Position numbers and translations under genes: made by a program
The notes under the pieces: model-generated
Told to the model about the DNA's origin: nothing
The model's database searches: none
Seen by the model: only the letters and a program-made list of their open reading frames with translations
Assembly (NCBI GenBank): GCA_003240855.1
Contig: QFNN01000025.1
Coordinates: 1-29,608, forward strand
Reading direction: 5' to 3'
Source of the DNA: Sphingomonas sanxanigenens
GTDB taxonomy: Bacteria; Pseudomonadota; Alphaproteobacteria; Sphingomonadales; Sphingomonadaceae
DNA: 29,608 nucleotides
Part shown: positions 6,696 to 14,009 of the stretch, one piece after another
Layout: the number at the start of each line of letters is the position of its first letter
Position numbering within the stretch: position 1 is the stretch's first letter

Positions 6696-8618
6696 ATGTC
6701 AGACCCCGCGTCTCCCGATCGCTTCAACGAGGAAAAGGCCGCCTACACGGTGCGCGGCAGCGACGCGCCCGATCTGGACACGGGCGTGGCGGCGATCCGC
6801 AATGTGCTCAGGACCTTGCCCGCGCGCCCCGGCGTCTATCGGATGCAGGATGCGCGCGGCGACGTGCTCTATGTCGGCAAGGCGCGCGCGCTGAAGAACC
6901 GCGTGACCAACTATACGCAGGTCGCGCGGCTGCCCAAGCGGTTGCAGCGCATGGTCGCGCAGACGCGGTCGATGACGATCGTGACGACCAACAACGAGGC
7001 CGAAGCGCTGCTGCTCGAGGCGCAACTCATCAAGCGCTATCGCCCGCCCTACAATGTCCTGCTGCGCGACGACAAAAGCTTCCCCTTCATCCTGCTGCGC
7101 GCTGACCATGATTTCCCGCGCATCCAGAAGCATCGCGGCGCGCGCAAGATCAAAGGCAATTATTACGGCCCCTTCGCCAGCGCCGGATCGGTGGGGCGGA
7201 CGCTCAACGCGCTGCAGAAGCTGTTCCTGCTCCGCTCCTGCACCGACAGCTTCTTCGCCAACCGATCGCGGCCGTGCCTGCTGTTTCAGATCAAGCGCTG
7301 CTCGGCGCCCTGCGTCGGGCGCATCGACGCCGACGCCTATGGCGAGCTGGTCGACGACGCCAAGGCCTTCCTCGCGGGCAAATCGACGCAGGTGCAGAGG
7401 AAGCTGGGCGAGGCGATGGAGCGCGCGGCGGGCGATCTCGATTTCGAGCTGGCCGCCGTCTATCGCGATCGGCTGAAGGCGCTGACCTTCATCCAGGGCG
7501 GGCAGGCGATCAACGCCGAGGGGCTGGGGGACGCCGACATTTTCGCGCTGGCGACCAAGGTCGGGGTGATGTGCATCCAGGCCTTCTTCATCCGCGGCGG
7601 GCAGAATTGGGGGCACCGCGCCTTTTTCCCCGCCCATGTCGCCGACGTGCCCGAGGATGAGGTGCTGTCGAGCTTCCTCGTCCAGTTCTACGAAAGCGTG
7701 CCGCCGCCGCGCACGGTGCTGGTCGATCGCGGCCTGCCCGAGGCCGATCTGCTGGCCGAGGCGTTGGGCGAGCAGGCGGGGTTCAAGGTTGCGATCGCGC
7801 GGCCCCAGCGCGGCGACCGCGTCCGCCTGATCCGCCAGGCCGAGCGTAACGCGGTGGAAGCGCTCGACCGCCACCTCGCCGAAACGACGACGCAGGGCAG
7901 GCTGCTGCGCGAGCTGGCCGATCTGTTCGAGCTGGACGGGCCGCCCGACCGCATCGAGGTTTACGACAACAGCCACATCATGGGCGCCAACGCGCTGGGC
8001 GCGATGATCGTGGCGGGGCCGGAGGGATTCCGCAAGAACGCCTATCGCAAGTTCAACATTAAGCGCGCGGAGACCGTGCCGGGCGACGATTTCGCGATGA
8101 TGCGCGAAGTGCTGGAGCGCCGCTTCGCCCGCGCGCGCGACGAGGATCCCGATCGCGACGGGGGCGAATGGCCCGATCTGGTGCTGATCGACGGCGGGCG
8201 GGGGCAGTTGAACGCGGTGCGCGGCGTGCTGGAGGAAATGGGGATCGAGGATGTTCCCCTCGTCGGCGTCGCCAAGGGGCCTCATCATGGCCGCGAGGGG
8301 CGCGAGGTGTTCCACCTGCCCGACGGGCGAGAGATCACGCTGCCGCCCAATGCGCCGCTGCTTTTCTATATCCAGCGGCTGCGCGACGAGGCGCACCGTT
8401 TCGCGATCGGCGCGCATCGCACCAAGCGGGCGAAGGCGATCGGCGGCAGCTCGCTCGACGAGGTGCCGGGCATAGGTCCGGCGCGCAAGAAGGCGCTGCT
8501 TATGCATTTCGGCACCGCGCGGGCCGTGCGCGACGCCAGCCTTGAGGATCTGCAGCGTGCGCCCGGCGTCTCCACCGCGATGGCGCAGAGCATCTACGAC
8601 TTCTATCATATGCGCTGA
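6696..8618 (+). CDS. uvrC: Excinuclease ABC subunit C
   Basis: UvrC makes the two incisions of nucleotide excision repair after UvrAB has marked the damage. The 640-residue protein has all domains in order. A GIY-YIG nuclease (GVY at 46-48, YVGKAR at 59-64) makes the 3' cut. A UVR motif that contacts UvrB lies around residues 233-268 (GDLDFELAAVYRDRLKAL). The RNase H-like nuclease with EVYDNSHIMG (D424) makes the 5' cut. The C-terminal double helix-hairpin-helix reads DEVPGIGPARKKALL and RAPGVSTAMAQSIYDFY. Cysteines in the KRCSAPCVGRI region fit the iron-sulfur cluster reported for this family. The ATG at 6696 has no strong ribosome binding site. No clear SOS box is seen upstream. Confidence 0.97.
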   Translation: MSDPASPDRFNEEKAAYTVRGSDAPDLDTGVAAIRNVLRTLPARPGVYRMQDARGDVLYVGKARALKNRVTNYTQVARLPKRLQRMVAQTRSMTIVTTNNEAEALLLEAQLIKRYRPPYNVLLRDDKSFPFILLRADHDFPRIQKHRGARKIKGNYYGPFASAGSVGRTLNALQKLFLLRSCTDSFFANRSRPCLLFQIKRCSAPCVGRIDADAYGELVDDAKAFLAGKSTQVQRKLGEAMERAAGDLDFELAAVYRDRLKALTFIQGGQAINAEGLGDADIFALATKVGVMCIQAFFIRGGQNWGHRAFFPAHVADVPEDEVLSSFLVQFYESVPPPRTVLVDRGLPEADLLAEALGEQAGFKVAIARPQRGDRVRLIRQAERNAVEALDRHLAETTTQGRLLRELADLFELDGPPDRIEVYDNSHIMGANALGAMIVAGPEGFRKNAYRKFNIKRAETVPGDDFAMMREVLERRFARARDEDPDRDGGEWPDLVLIDGGRGQLNAVRGVLEEMGIEDVPLVGVAKGPHHGREGREVFHLPDGREITLPPNAPLLFYIQRLRDEAHRFAIGAHRTKRAKAIGGSSLDEVPGIGPARKKALLMHFGTARAVRDASLEDLQRAPGVSTAMAQSIYDFYHMR

Positions 8619-8643
8619 GGCGGCGGCCCGAACGGCGTTTTCG

Positions 8644-8721
8644 GCATTGCGAGCGCAGCGAAGCAATCCCGCCTGTGCCGGATGCATCGCTCTGGATTGC
8701 TTCGCTATGCTCGCAATGACG
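8644..8721. repeat. REP-like repeat, copy C (inverted pair)
   Basis: Left arm 8644-8669 (GCATTGCGAGCGCAGCGAAG then CAATCC) and right arm 8694-8721 (GGATTGCTTCGCTATGCTCG then CAATGACG) form an inverted pair around 24 bases, the same spacing as copy B. It begins 25 bases after the uvrC stop. The transcript would fold into a long stem that could protect or end the uvrC mRNA. Confidence 0.85.
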
Positions 8722-8768
8722 AGTGACGATTTACCCCTCCTTATGTCCCTGTGGGTTAAGTCGATCGC

Positions 8769-9719
8769 ATGCCGAGCCCCGTCCTGCTGACGATCGATAC
8801 CGAGATCGCCTGGCGTCACCACGCCGCGGGGCTCGATCTCGATACGATGCTGCGGCGTTCGATCGATCCGGCGGGGGTCGGGATCGGCCATCAGCTCGAT
8901 CGGCTGGCGGCGCATGGGCTGAAGGCGTGCTTCTTCGTCGATCCGATGCCGGCGCTCGCTTATGGCGTCGCGCCGGTGCGCGCGCTGGTCGGGCGGATAG
9001 TGGCGGCGGGGCAGGAAGTGCAGCTTCACCTCCACCCCAATTGGGCGAAGGCGTCGGCGGACGATCGCCGGGCGAGCGGCGGGTTCGAGCTGGGCGCCCT
9101 GCCGGGAGCCGAGCAACGCCGGCTGATCGGGCAGGCGCGCGACCTGCTGATCGAGGCGGGCGCGCCGCCGCCCGTCGCCTTCCGCGCGGGCAGCTTCGCC
9201 GCCAATGACGATACGATCGATGCGCTCGCCGCGCTGGGCTTCCGCTTCGACAGCAGCCATGACGGCGCGCACGCGCCTGATCCCAGCGCGATCGGCCTTC
9301 CGCGCGACCTGATCGCGCCGGTCGCGCATCGCGGTCTCATCGAGACGCCGGTAAGCCTGTTCGAGGAATGGCCCGGGCGGCTGCGCCACTGCCAGATCAC
9401 CGCCATGTCGCTGGCCGAAATGGCGGGGGTGCTGGATCATGCCGAGGCCGAGAACCATCCGCTGACCTGCTTCGTCGGCCACAGCTTCGAGCTTGCGACG
9501 CGCGACGGGCGGCGACCCAACGGGATGCTGGTGCGGCGCTTCGAGGCGCTCTGCGCGCTGCTGGCGGAGCGGCGCGCGGCGCACCCGACACGCTTCTTCG
9601 CCGATCTCGACGTGCCGCCCGGGCGGGCCGCGCGGCCGATGCCCTGGCGGGCGGGGCGCACGGCGGCGCGGATGGCGGCGCAGGCGGCGGCCAACCTCTT
9701 CTACGATCTGCGACCATGA
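8769..9719 (+). CDS. Polysaccharide deacetylase-family protein
   Basis: The 316-residue protein has the NodB-like fold signatures. Motif 1 is TIDTE at residues 8-12, with D10 in the catalytic-base position. The zinc-binding histidines appear as LHLHP (H87, H89). FRAGS (R139) gives motif 3, and a late GHSFE resembles the motif that carries the catalytic histidine. The TxDxE form of motif 1 and HLHP are variants found in bacterial polysaccharide-locus deacetylases. No signal peptide is seen, so a cytoplasmic substrate, perhaps a lipid-linked sugar, is possible. It overlaps the next gene by the four bases ATGA, implying co-translation. The family is well supported; the substrate is unknown. Confidence 0.85.
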   Translation: MPSPVLLTIDTEIAWRHHAAGLDLDTMLRRSIDPAGVGIGHQLDRLAAHGLKACFFVDPMPALAYGVAPVRALVGRIVAAGQEVQLHLHPNWAKASADDRRASGGFELGALPGAEQRRLIGQARDLLIEAGAPPPVAFRAGSFAANDDTIDALAALGFRFDSSHDGAHAPDPSAIGLPRDLIAPVAHRGLIETPVSLFEEWPGRLRHCQITAMSLAEMAGVLDHAEAENHPLTCFVGHSFELATRDGRRPNGMLVRRFEALCALLAERRAAHPTRFFADLDVPPGRAARPMPWRAGRTAARMAAQAAANLFYDLRP

Positions 9720-10606
9720 GGCCGACCGTCATCGAGGCGCGGCCGGCGCCGATCAGGCTGACGATCGGCGCCCGCACGATCCTTTCGGTGCGGCGGCGGC
9801 TGCACCGCGTCGCCTATGGAATCGACGCCCTGCTGGTGGGCGGAGCGGCCGATCTGCCGCCGCTGGGCGACGCGGACGGATGGCTCGTCACTTCGCTGCC
9901 CGCCGGGCGGGCGCCAGTTGCGACGAATGCGATCCGGATCGAACGCCAGCGCTATGCGCGGCGCTATGTCGACCTCACGATCGGCCGCGACGCATGGCTT
10001 GCAGGGCTGTCGGCCAATGCGCGCGCCGCGATCGGACGCAAGCTGCGCCGGATCGAGGGCCGGGGCATGCGTGTGACGGCGCATCATGAGCCGGAGGCGA
10101 TCGCGGTCTTTCACGCGGCGGCGCGGGCGATCTCGGCGCTGACTTATCAGGAAAAGCTGCTCGATGCGGGGCTGCCCGAAGGCGCGGGCTTCGTCGCCTG
10201 GCTGACGGGCGAAGCCGAAGCGGGGCGGCTGCGCGCCTGGCTGCTCCATATCGGCGACCGGCCGGCGGCCTATCTCTGCTGCCCGGCCGATGGTGCGACG
10301 CTCGTCTATCGCTGGGTCGGGCATGATCCCGATTTCGCGTCTCTATCGCCGGGCAGCGTGCTGCTTTGCGAGGCGATCGGCGCGCTGATCGATGAGGGCG
10401 CGTTCGCGCGTTTCGACTTCACCGAGGGCGACGGCCAGCACAAACGCCAGTTCGCGACCGGATCGGTGGATTGCGTCGATCTGCTGTTGCTGCGCCCGAC
10501 GATCGCCAATCGCGCGCTGGCAGCGATGCTCGGCGGGTTCGACGGTGCGGCGCGGCTGGCGAAACGCGCCGGGTTCAGACGTCTTTTCCGGCCGATCCTG
10601 CGCTGA
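9716..10606 (+). CDS. GNAT/BioF2-like acyltransferase
   Basis: The ATG at 9716 overlaps the deacetylase stop (ATGA), which fixes the start against a longer frame that would run back through the deacetylase gene. The 296-residue protein resembles the BioF2-like/FemAB-type acetyltransferases. It has an N-terminal region ending in RYARRYVDLTIGRDAWLAGL, the basic segment NARAAIGRKLRRIEGRGMRV, then a GNAT-like core with AYLCCPADGATLVYRWVGHD, FASLSPGSVLLCEAI and FDFTEGDGQHKRQFAT. Such proteins occur in polysaccharide and cell-envelope loci, including exosortase-linked ones. Coupling to a deacetylase suggests successive removal and replacement of an acyl group on one sugar, which is inference. Its 3' end overlaps the convergent VanZ-like gene by 32 bases. 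Confidence 0.8.
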   Translation: MRPTVIEARPAPIRLTIGARTILSVRRRLHRVAYGIDALLVGGAADLPPLGDADGWLVTSLPAGRAPVATNAIRIERQRYARRYVDLTIGRDAWLAGLSANARAAIGRKLRRIEGRGMRVTAHHEPEAIAVFHAAARAISALTYQEKLLDAGLPEGAGFVAWLTGEAEAGRLRAWLLHIGDRPAAYLCCPADGATLVYRWVGHDPDFASLSPGSVLLCEAIGALIDEGAFARFDFTEGDGQHKRQFATGSVDCVDLLLLRPTIANRALAAMLGGFDGAARLAKRAGFRRLFRPILR

Positions 10607-10946
10607 ACCAGCTTTTGGGCAGGATCGCGAGCAGCCCATGCGCGGCGGCGAGGCCGAGGAGGATCGCCGCGACGTCGGCATACCAGTCGTTGATGTCCTC
10701 GTCGCGGTGGACGAAGGGCAGGCCCTGCACAATCTCGATCAGCCCACCGAGCGCGGCGAGCGCGAGCGCGACCTGCCACCAGCGCGCACGCGGCCAGGCG
10801 AGGGTCCAGCCGATCGCCAGCGTCGCGAAGGCCAGTTCATGCTGCGACTTGTCGTTGTGGATCAATGTCGGCGGGTGCGGCGCCCATGCGAAATAGAGCG
10901 TCACGGCGAGCGCGACCCAGAATCCGGCTTTGATGAGGCGGGGCAT
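10575..10946 (-). CDS. VanZ-like membrane protein
   Basis: The 123-residue protein has about four hydrophobic segments. It carries the VanZ-family hallmarks: an early WAPHPPTLIHNDKSQHELAF (cf. P...DK..H...F), the middle GGLIEIVQGLPFVHRDEDIN, and DWYADVAAILLG. VanZ is named for a teicoplanin-resistance accessory protein, but most family members have unknown function, so no resistance role is implied. It runs opposite to the acyltransferase gene and overlaps its end by 32 bases. It is divergent from recO, with 80 bases between the starts. Confidence 0.85.
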   Translation of the reverse strand: MPRLIKAGFWVALAVTLYFAWAPHPPTLIHNDKSQHELAFATLAIGWTLAWPRARWWQVALALAALGGLIEIVQGLPFVHRDEDINDWYADVAAILLGLAAAHGLLAILPKSWFSAGSAGKDV

Positions 10947-11026
10947 CGCCGAGCGATGGCCGATCCGCTGCGTCCCGGCAAGCGCCGAACTGGCGTCGGC
11001 GGCCGAGGCGTCCTATCCGGGGCGGC

Positions 11027-11758
11027 ATGAGGATCGAAGCCGAAGCGATCATCTGCGGCGTGCGAGCGCATGGCGAGCATGGCGCGATCGTGCGCGCGCT
11101 GACCCGCGATCATGGCCTGATCGCGGGCTATGTGCGCGGCGGGCGGTCGCGCCAGCTTCGTCCCGTGCTCGTCCCCGGCAATATCGTCGCCGCAGATTTC
11201 CGCGCGCGGACCGAGGATCAGCTTGCCGGGTTGACGGTGGAGCTGGTCCACAGCCGCGCGCCCCTGCTCGCCGAGCCGCTGGCGGCGGCGGGGATCGACT
11301 GGACGACCGCGCTTGCCGCCGCGACCTTGCCCGAGGGACTGGCAGCGCCGCGCCTGTCCGACGCGCTGGGCGGCGTGCTCGATGCGATCGAGGCGGCTCC
11401 GGCTGCGCGCGGCTGGGCGGGGAGCCTCGCGCGGCTCGAACTGCTGCTGCTCGCCGAACTGGGCTTCGGTCTTGACCTCCAGCGCTGCGTCGCGACGGGC
11501 GCGGAAGCGGACCTCGCCTATGTCAGCCCGAAGAGCGGGGGCGCGGTGAGCCGGGCGGCGGGCGATCCCCACGCGGCCCGGCTGTTCCGCCTGCCGGCCT
11601 TTCTTTTGGATGGCGGCCCCGCCGGCTGGGACGAACTGTTTGACGCGCTGGCGATCACCGGCCATTTCCTCGCGCGCGATCTGCTCGCCGACCGCAAGGC
11701 GGACGTGCTGGCGGCGCGCGAGAGGCTGCTCGACCGATTGCGGCGGGCGGCGGCATGA
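11027..11758 (+). CDS. recO: DNA repair protein RecO
   Basis: RecO works with RecR and RecF to load RecA onto single-stranded DNA covered by SSB. The 243-residue protein has the N-terminal OB-fold segment (EAIICGVRAHGEHGAIVRAL, then GLIAGYVRGGRSRQLRPVLV). The helical C-terminal half has RLELLLLAELGFGLDLQRC and LAYVSPKSGGAVSRAAG, both typical of the family. Only one cysteine of the zinc-finger region seen in some RecO proteins is present, usual for alphaproteobacteria. It leads a short operon: leuB starts 15 bases after its stop. Confidence 0.95.
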   Translation: MRIEAEAIICGVRAHGEHGAIVRALTRDHGLIAGYVRGGRSRQLRPVLVPGNIVAADFRARTEDQLAGLTVELVHSRAPLLAEPLAAAGIDWTTALAAATLPEGLAAPRLSDALGGVLDAIEAAPAARGWAGSLARLELLLLAELGFGLDLQRCVATGAEADLAYVSPKSGGAVSRAAGDPHAARLFRLPAFLLDGGPAGWDELFDALAITGHFLARDLLADRKADVLAARERLLDRLRRAAA

Positions 11759-11773
11759 GGAAAGGGAGCGTTT

Positions 11774-12832
11774 GTGCTGATCGCATTGTTGGCGGGTGAC
11801 GGAATCGGGCCTGAAGTCGTGGCGGAGGCGGTGCGCGTGCTTGGCCATGTCGCGCCCGATCTGGAGTATGAATCGGGTCTTGTCGGCGGCGCGGCCTATA
11901 AGGCTGTCGGCCATCCGCTTCCGCCCGAGACGCTGGCGCTGGCGCAGCGCGCCGACGCCGTGCTGTTCGGCGCGGTGGGCGACCCCGATTGCGACGCGCT
12001 GGAGCGCCATCTGCGCCCCGAACAGGCGATTCTGGGGCTACGCAAGGAACTGGGGCTGTTCGCCAATCTTCGTCCCGCGCGCCTCTTTCCCGAGCTGGCC
12101 GATGCGTCTGCGCTGCGCCCCGAAGTCGCGCGCGCGATCGATCTGGTCATCGTCCGCGAGACCAATGGCGACGTCTATTTCGGCGAGAAGGGGATGCGCA
12201 CCACCCCTGCGGGCCGCCGCCAGGGTTATGACCTGATGAGCTATGACGAGGACGAGGTTTCGCGCATCGCCCGCGTCGGGTTCGAGACCGCGCGTGCGCG
12301 GGCCAAGGGCGGGAAGGGAGCGAAACTCTGCTCGGTCGACAAGGCCAATGTGCTTGAGACATCGCAGTTGTGGCGCGACGTGGTGATCGAGACCGCCGCC
12401 GATTATCCCGATGTCGAGCTGAGCCACATGTATGTCGACAACGCCGCGATGCAGCTTGTCCGCAACCCCGGCCAGTTCGATGTGATCGTCACCGGCAATC
12501 TGTTCGGCGACATCCTGTCCGATCAGGCGTCGATGTGCGCGGGGTCGATCGGGATGCTGCCGTCGGCGACGCTCAACAAGGACAGCAAGGGGCTGTACGA
12601 GCCGATCCACGGCTCCGCGCCCGATATTGCCGGGCAGGGCAAGGCCAATCCGCTGGCGACCATCCTCTCGGCGGCGATGATGCTGCGCTATTCGCTGGGC
12701 CGCGCGGTCGAGGCCGACCGGATCGAGGCGGCGGTGGCGGCGGCGCTGGCCGGCGGCGCGCGATCGCCCGATCTGGGCGGCGCGCTGTCGACGCGCGAAA
12801 TGGGCGACAGGGTGCTCGCGGCGCTGGGATGA
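11774..12832 (+). CDS. leuB: 3-isopropylmalate dehydrogenase
   Basis: LeuB oxidises and decarboxylates 3-isopropylmalate with NAD+ in leucine synthesis. The 352-residue protein is full length. The start reads LLAGDGIGPEV; substrate-binding arginines sit in LRKELGLFANLRPARLFP; RETNGDVYFGEKG has the catalytic tyrosine; SVDKANVLETSQLWR has the catalytic lysine; and HMYVDNAAMQL with GNLFGDILSDQASM has the metal aspartates. GSAPDIAGQGKANP marks the NAD+ site. The start is GTG at 11774 with AAAGGGAG upstream. Its stop overlaps the next start (ATGA). Confidence 0.97.
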   Translation: MLIALLAGDGIGPEVVAEAVRVLGHVAPDLEYESGLVGGAAYKAVGHPLPPETLALAQRADAVLFGAVGDPDCDALERHLRPEQAILGLRKELGLFANLRPARLFPELADASALRPEVARAIDLVIVRETNGDVYFGEKGMRTTPAGRRQGYDLMSYDEDEVSRIARVGFETARARAKGGKGAKLCSVDKANVLETSQLWRDVVIETAADYPDVELSHMYVDNAAMQLVRNPGQFDVIVTGNLFGDILSDQASMCAGSIGMLPSATLNKDSKGLYEPIHGSAPDIAGQGKANPLATILSAAMMLRYSLGRAVEADRIEAAVAAALAGGARSPDLGGALSTREMGDRVLAALG

Positions 12833-13947
12833 CGCCGCCGATCGACATCGCGCCCCTCGATCTGGCGATCGTGCTGCCGACCTTCAATGAGTCAGGCAAT
12901 ATCCGCGCAGTGATCGGGCAGCTCGATGCGGCGCTGGCCGGGCGGGGCTGGGAAGCGATCTTCGTCGACGATTCCAGCCCCGACGGCACCGCCGCGCTGG
13001 TGCGCGAGATCGGCCGCGCCGACCGGCGCGTGCGCGTGATCGAACGGATCGGGCGGCGCGGTCTCTCTTCGGCCTGCATCGAGGGCATGATGGCGACTTC
13101 GGCGCCGCTCATTGCGGTGATGGACGCCGATCTGCAGCATGATCCGGCCGTGCTGCGCGCGATGATCGAGCGGCTGGAGGCGGACCCGTCGCTCGATATC
13201 GCCATCGGCTCGCGCTTCGTCGCGGGCGGCGGCACGGGCGACTGGGATCGCGACCGTCTCGCCAAATCCGAGCTGGCGACGCGGATCGCGCGCAAGGTGC
13301 TGCGCGCCGAGCTTCACGATCCGATGAGCGGCTTCTTCGTGATCCGCGGCGATCGCTTTCGCGCGCTCGCCCCGCGCCTGTCGGGGATCGGCTTCAAGAT
13401 ATTGCTGGATCTCTTCACCACCGCGCGGCGGCCGCTGCGCTTCGTCGAGGTGCCTTTCACCTTTCGCAGCCGCGCGGTCGGCGAAAGCAAGCTCGACCAT
13501 GTCGTCGCGCTGGAGTTTCTGATCGCGCTCTATGATCGCGCCTTCGGACGCTTCGTGCCCGTGCGCTTCGCCATGTTCGGCGCGATCGGCGCGATCGGCG
13601 TCGTCGTGCATATGAGCCTGCTGGCGCTGGCCTATGAAGCGATGGGCGTCAGCTTCGTCGCCGCGCAGACGGTGGCGACGATGGGCGCGATGACGTTCAA
13701 CTTCTTCCTCAACAACATGCTCACCTATCGCGACCGGCGGTTGCGCGGCGGACGGGCGCTGTTCTGGGGCTGGGTGAGTTTCTGTCTTGTCTGCGCGGTC
13801 GGGGCGCTGGCCAATGTCGGCGTCGCGGCGTTTCTGTTCGAGGTGCGCCATGCGCTGTGGACGGTGTCCGCGCTGGCGGGCGTCGTCGTCGGCGCGGTGT
13901 GGAACTTCGCGCTGTCGTCGCGCTTCACCTGGGGGCGTTACCGCTAG
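12829..13947 (+). CDS. GT2 glycosyltransferase fused to GtrA domain
   Basis: The start ATG at 12829 overlaps the leuB stop; a longer frame upstream is only a shadow of leuB. The 372-residue protein begins with a dolichol-phosphate-mannose-synthase-like domain: IVLPTFNESGNI (14-25), FVDDSSPDGT (45-54), the metal-binding DAD of VMDADLQHDP (D99/D101), and DPMSGFFVIR. From about residue 245 come four hydrophobic segments of the GtrA type, with VRFAMFGAIGAIG, FNFFLNNMLTYR and WNFALSSRFTW. Such fusions are expected to make polyprenyl-phosphate sugars and anchor or flip them. The facing gene at 14010-15254 encodes a transferase that could use the product. Confidence 0.9.
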   Translation: MTPPIDIAPLDLAIVLPTFNESGNIRAVIGQLDAALAGRGWEAIFVDDSSPDGTAALVREIGRADRRVRVIERIGRRGLSSACIEGMMATSAPLIAVMDADLQHDPAVLRAMIERLEADPSLDIAIGSRFVAGGGTGDWDRDRLAKSELATRIARKVLRAELHDPMSGFFVIRGDRFRALAPRLSGIGFKILLDLFTTARRPLRFVEVPFTFRSRAVGESKLDHVVALEFLIALYDRAFGRFVPVRFAMFGAIGAIGVVVHMSLLALAYEAMGVSFVAAQTVATMGAMTFNFFLNNMLTYRDRRLRGGRALFWGWVSFCLVCAVGALANVGVAAFLFEVRHALWTVSALAGVVVGAVWNFALSSRFTWGRYR

Positions 13948-13960
13948 ACTCCGACCACCC

Positions 13961-13990
13961 CGTCATTGCTTCGCTGCGCTCGCAATGACG
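13961..13990. repeat. REP-like repeat, copy D (shortened)
   Basis: The 30 bases have the perfect outer inverted repeat CGTCATTG (13961-13968) and CAATGACG (13983-13990) around CTTCGCTGCGCTCG. The sequence from 13965 matches one complete arm core of the other copies, while the opposite arm is reduced to its outer end. It sits in the 62-base gap between two convergent genes and could act as a shared terminator hairpin. Confidence 0.8.
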
Positions 13991-14009
13991 ATGCGGAACT
14001 GAACCGCCG

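Noticed and set aside
6699..9584. A 961-codon open frame on the minus strand
   Set aside because: It lies antisense to uvrC and the deacetylase gene, is rich in Arg/His/Asp/Gly in the way of GC-rich shadow frames, and matches no domain. Both plus-strand genes have full family motifs.
8760..10606. Part of a classical exosortase/EPS locus
   Set aside because: The deacetylase lacks the XrtA-associated extension, and no exosortase, chain-length or export genes are nearby. The window does not support a full EPS cluster.
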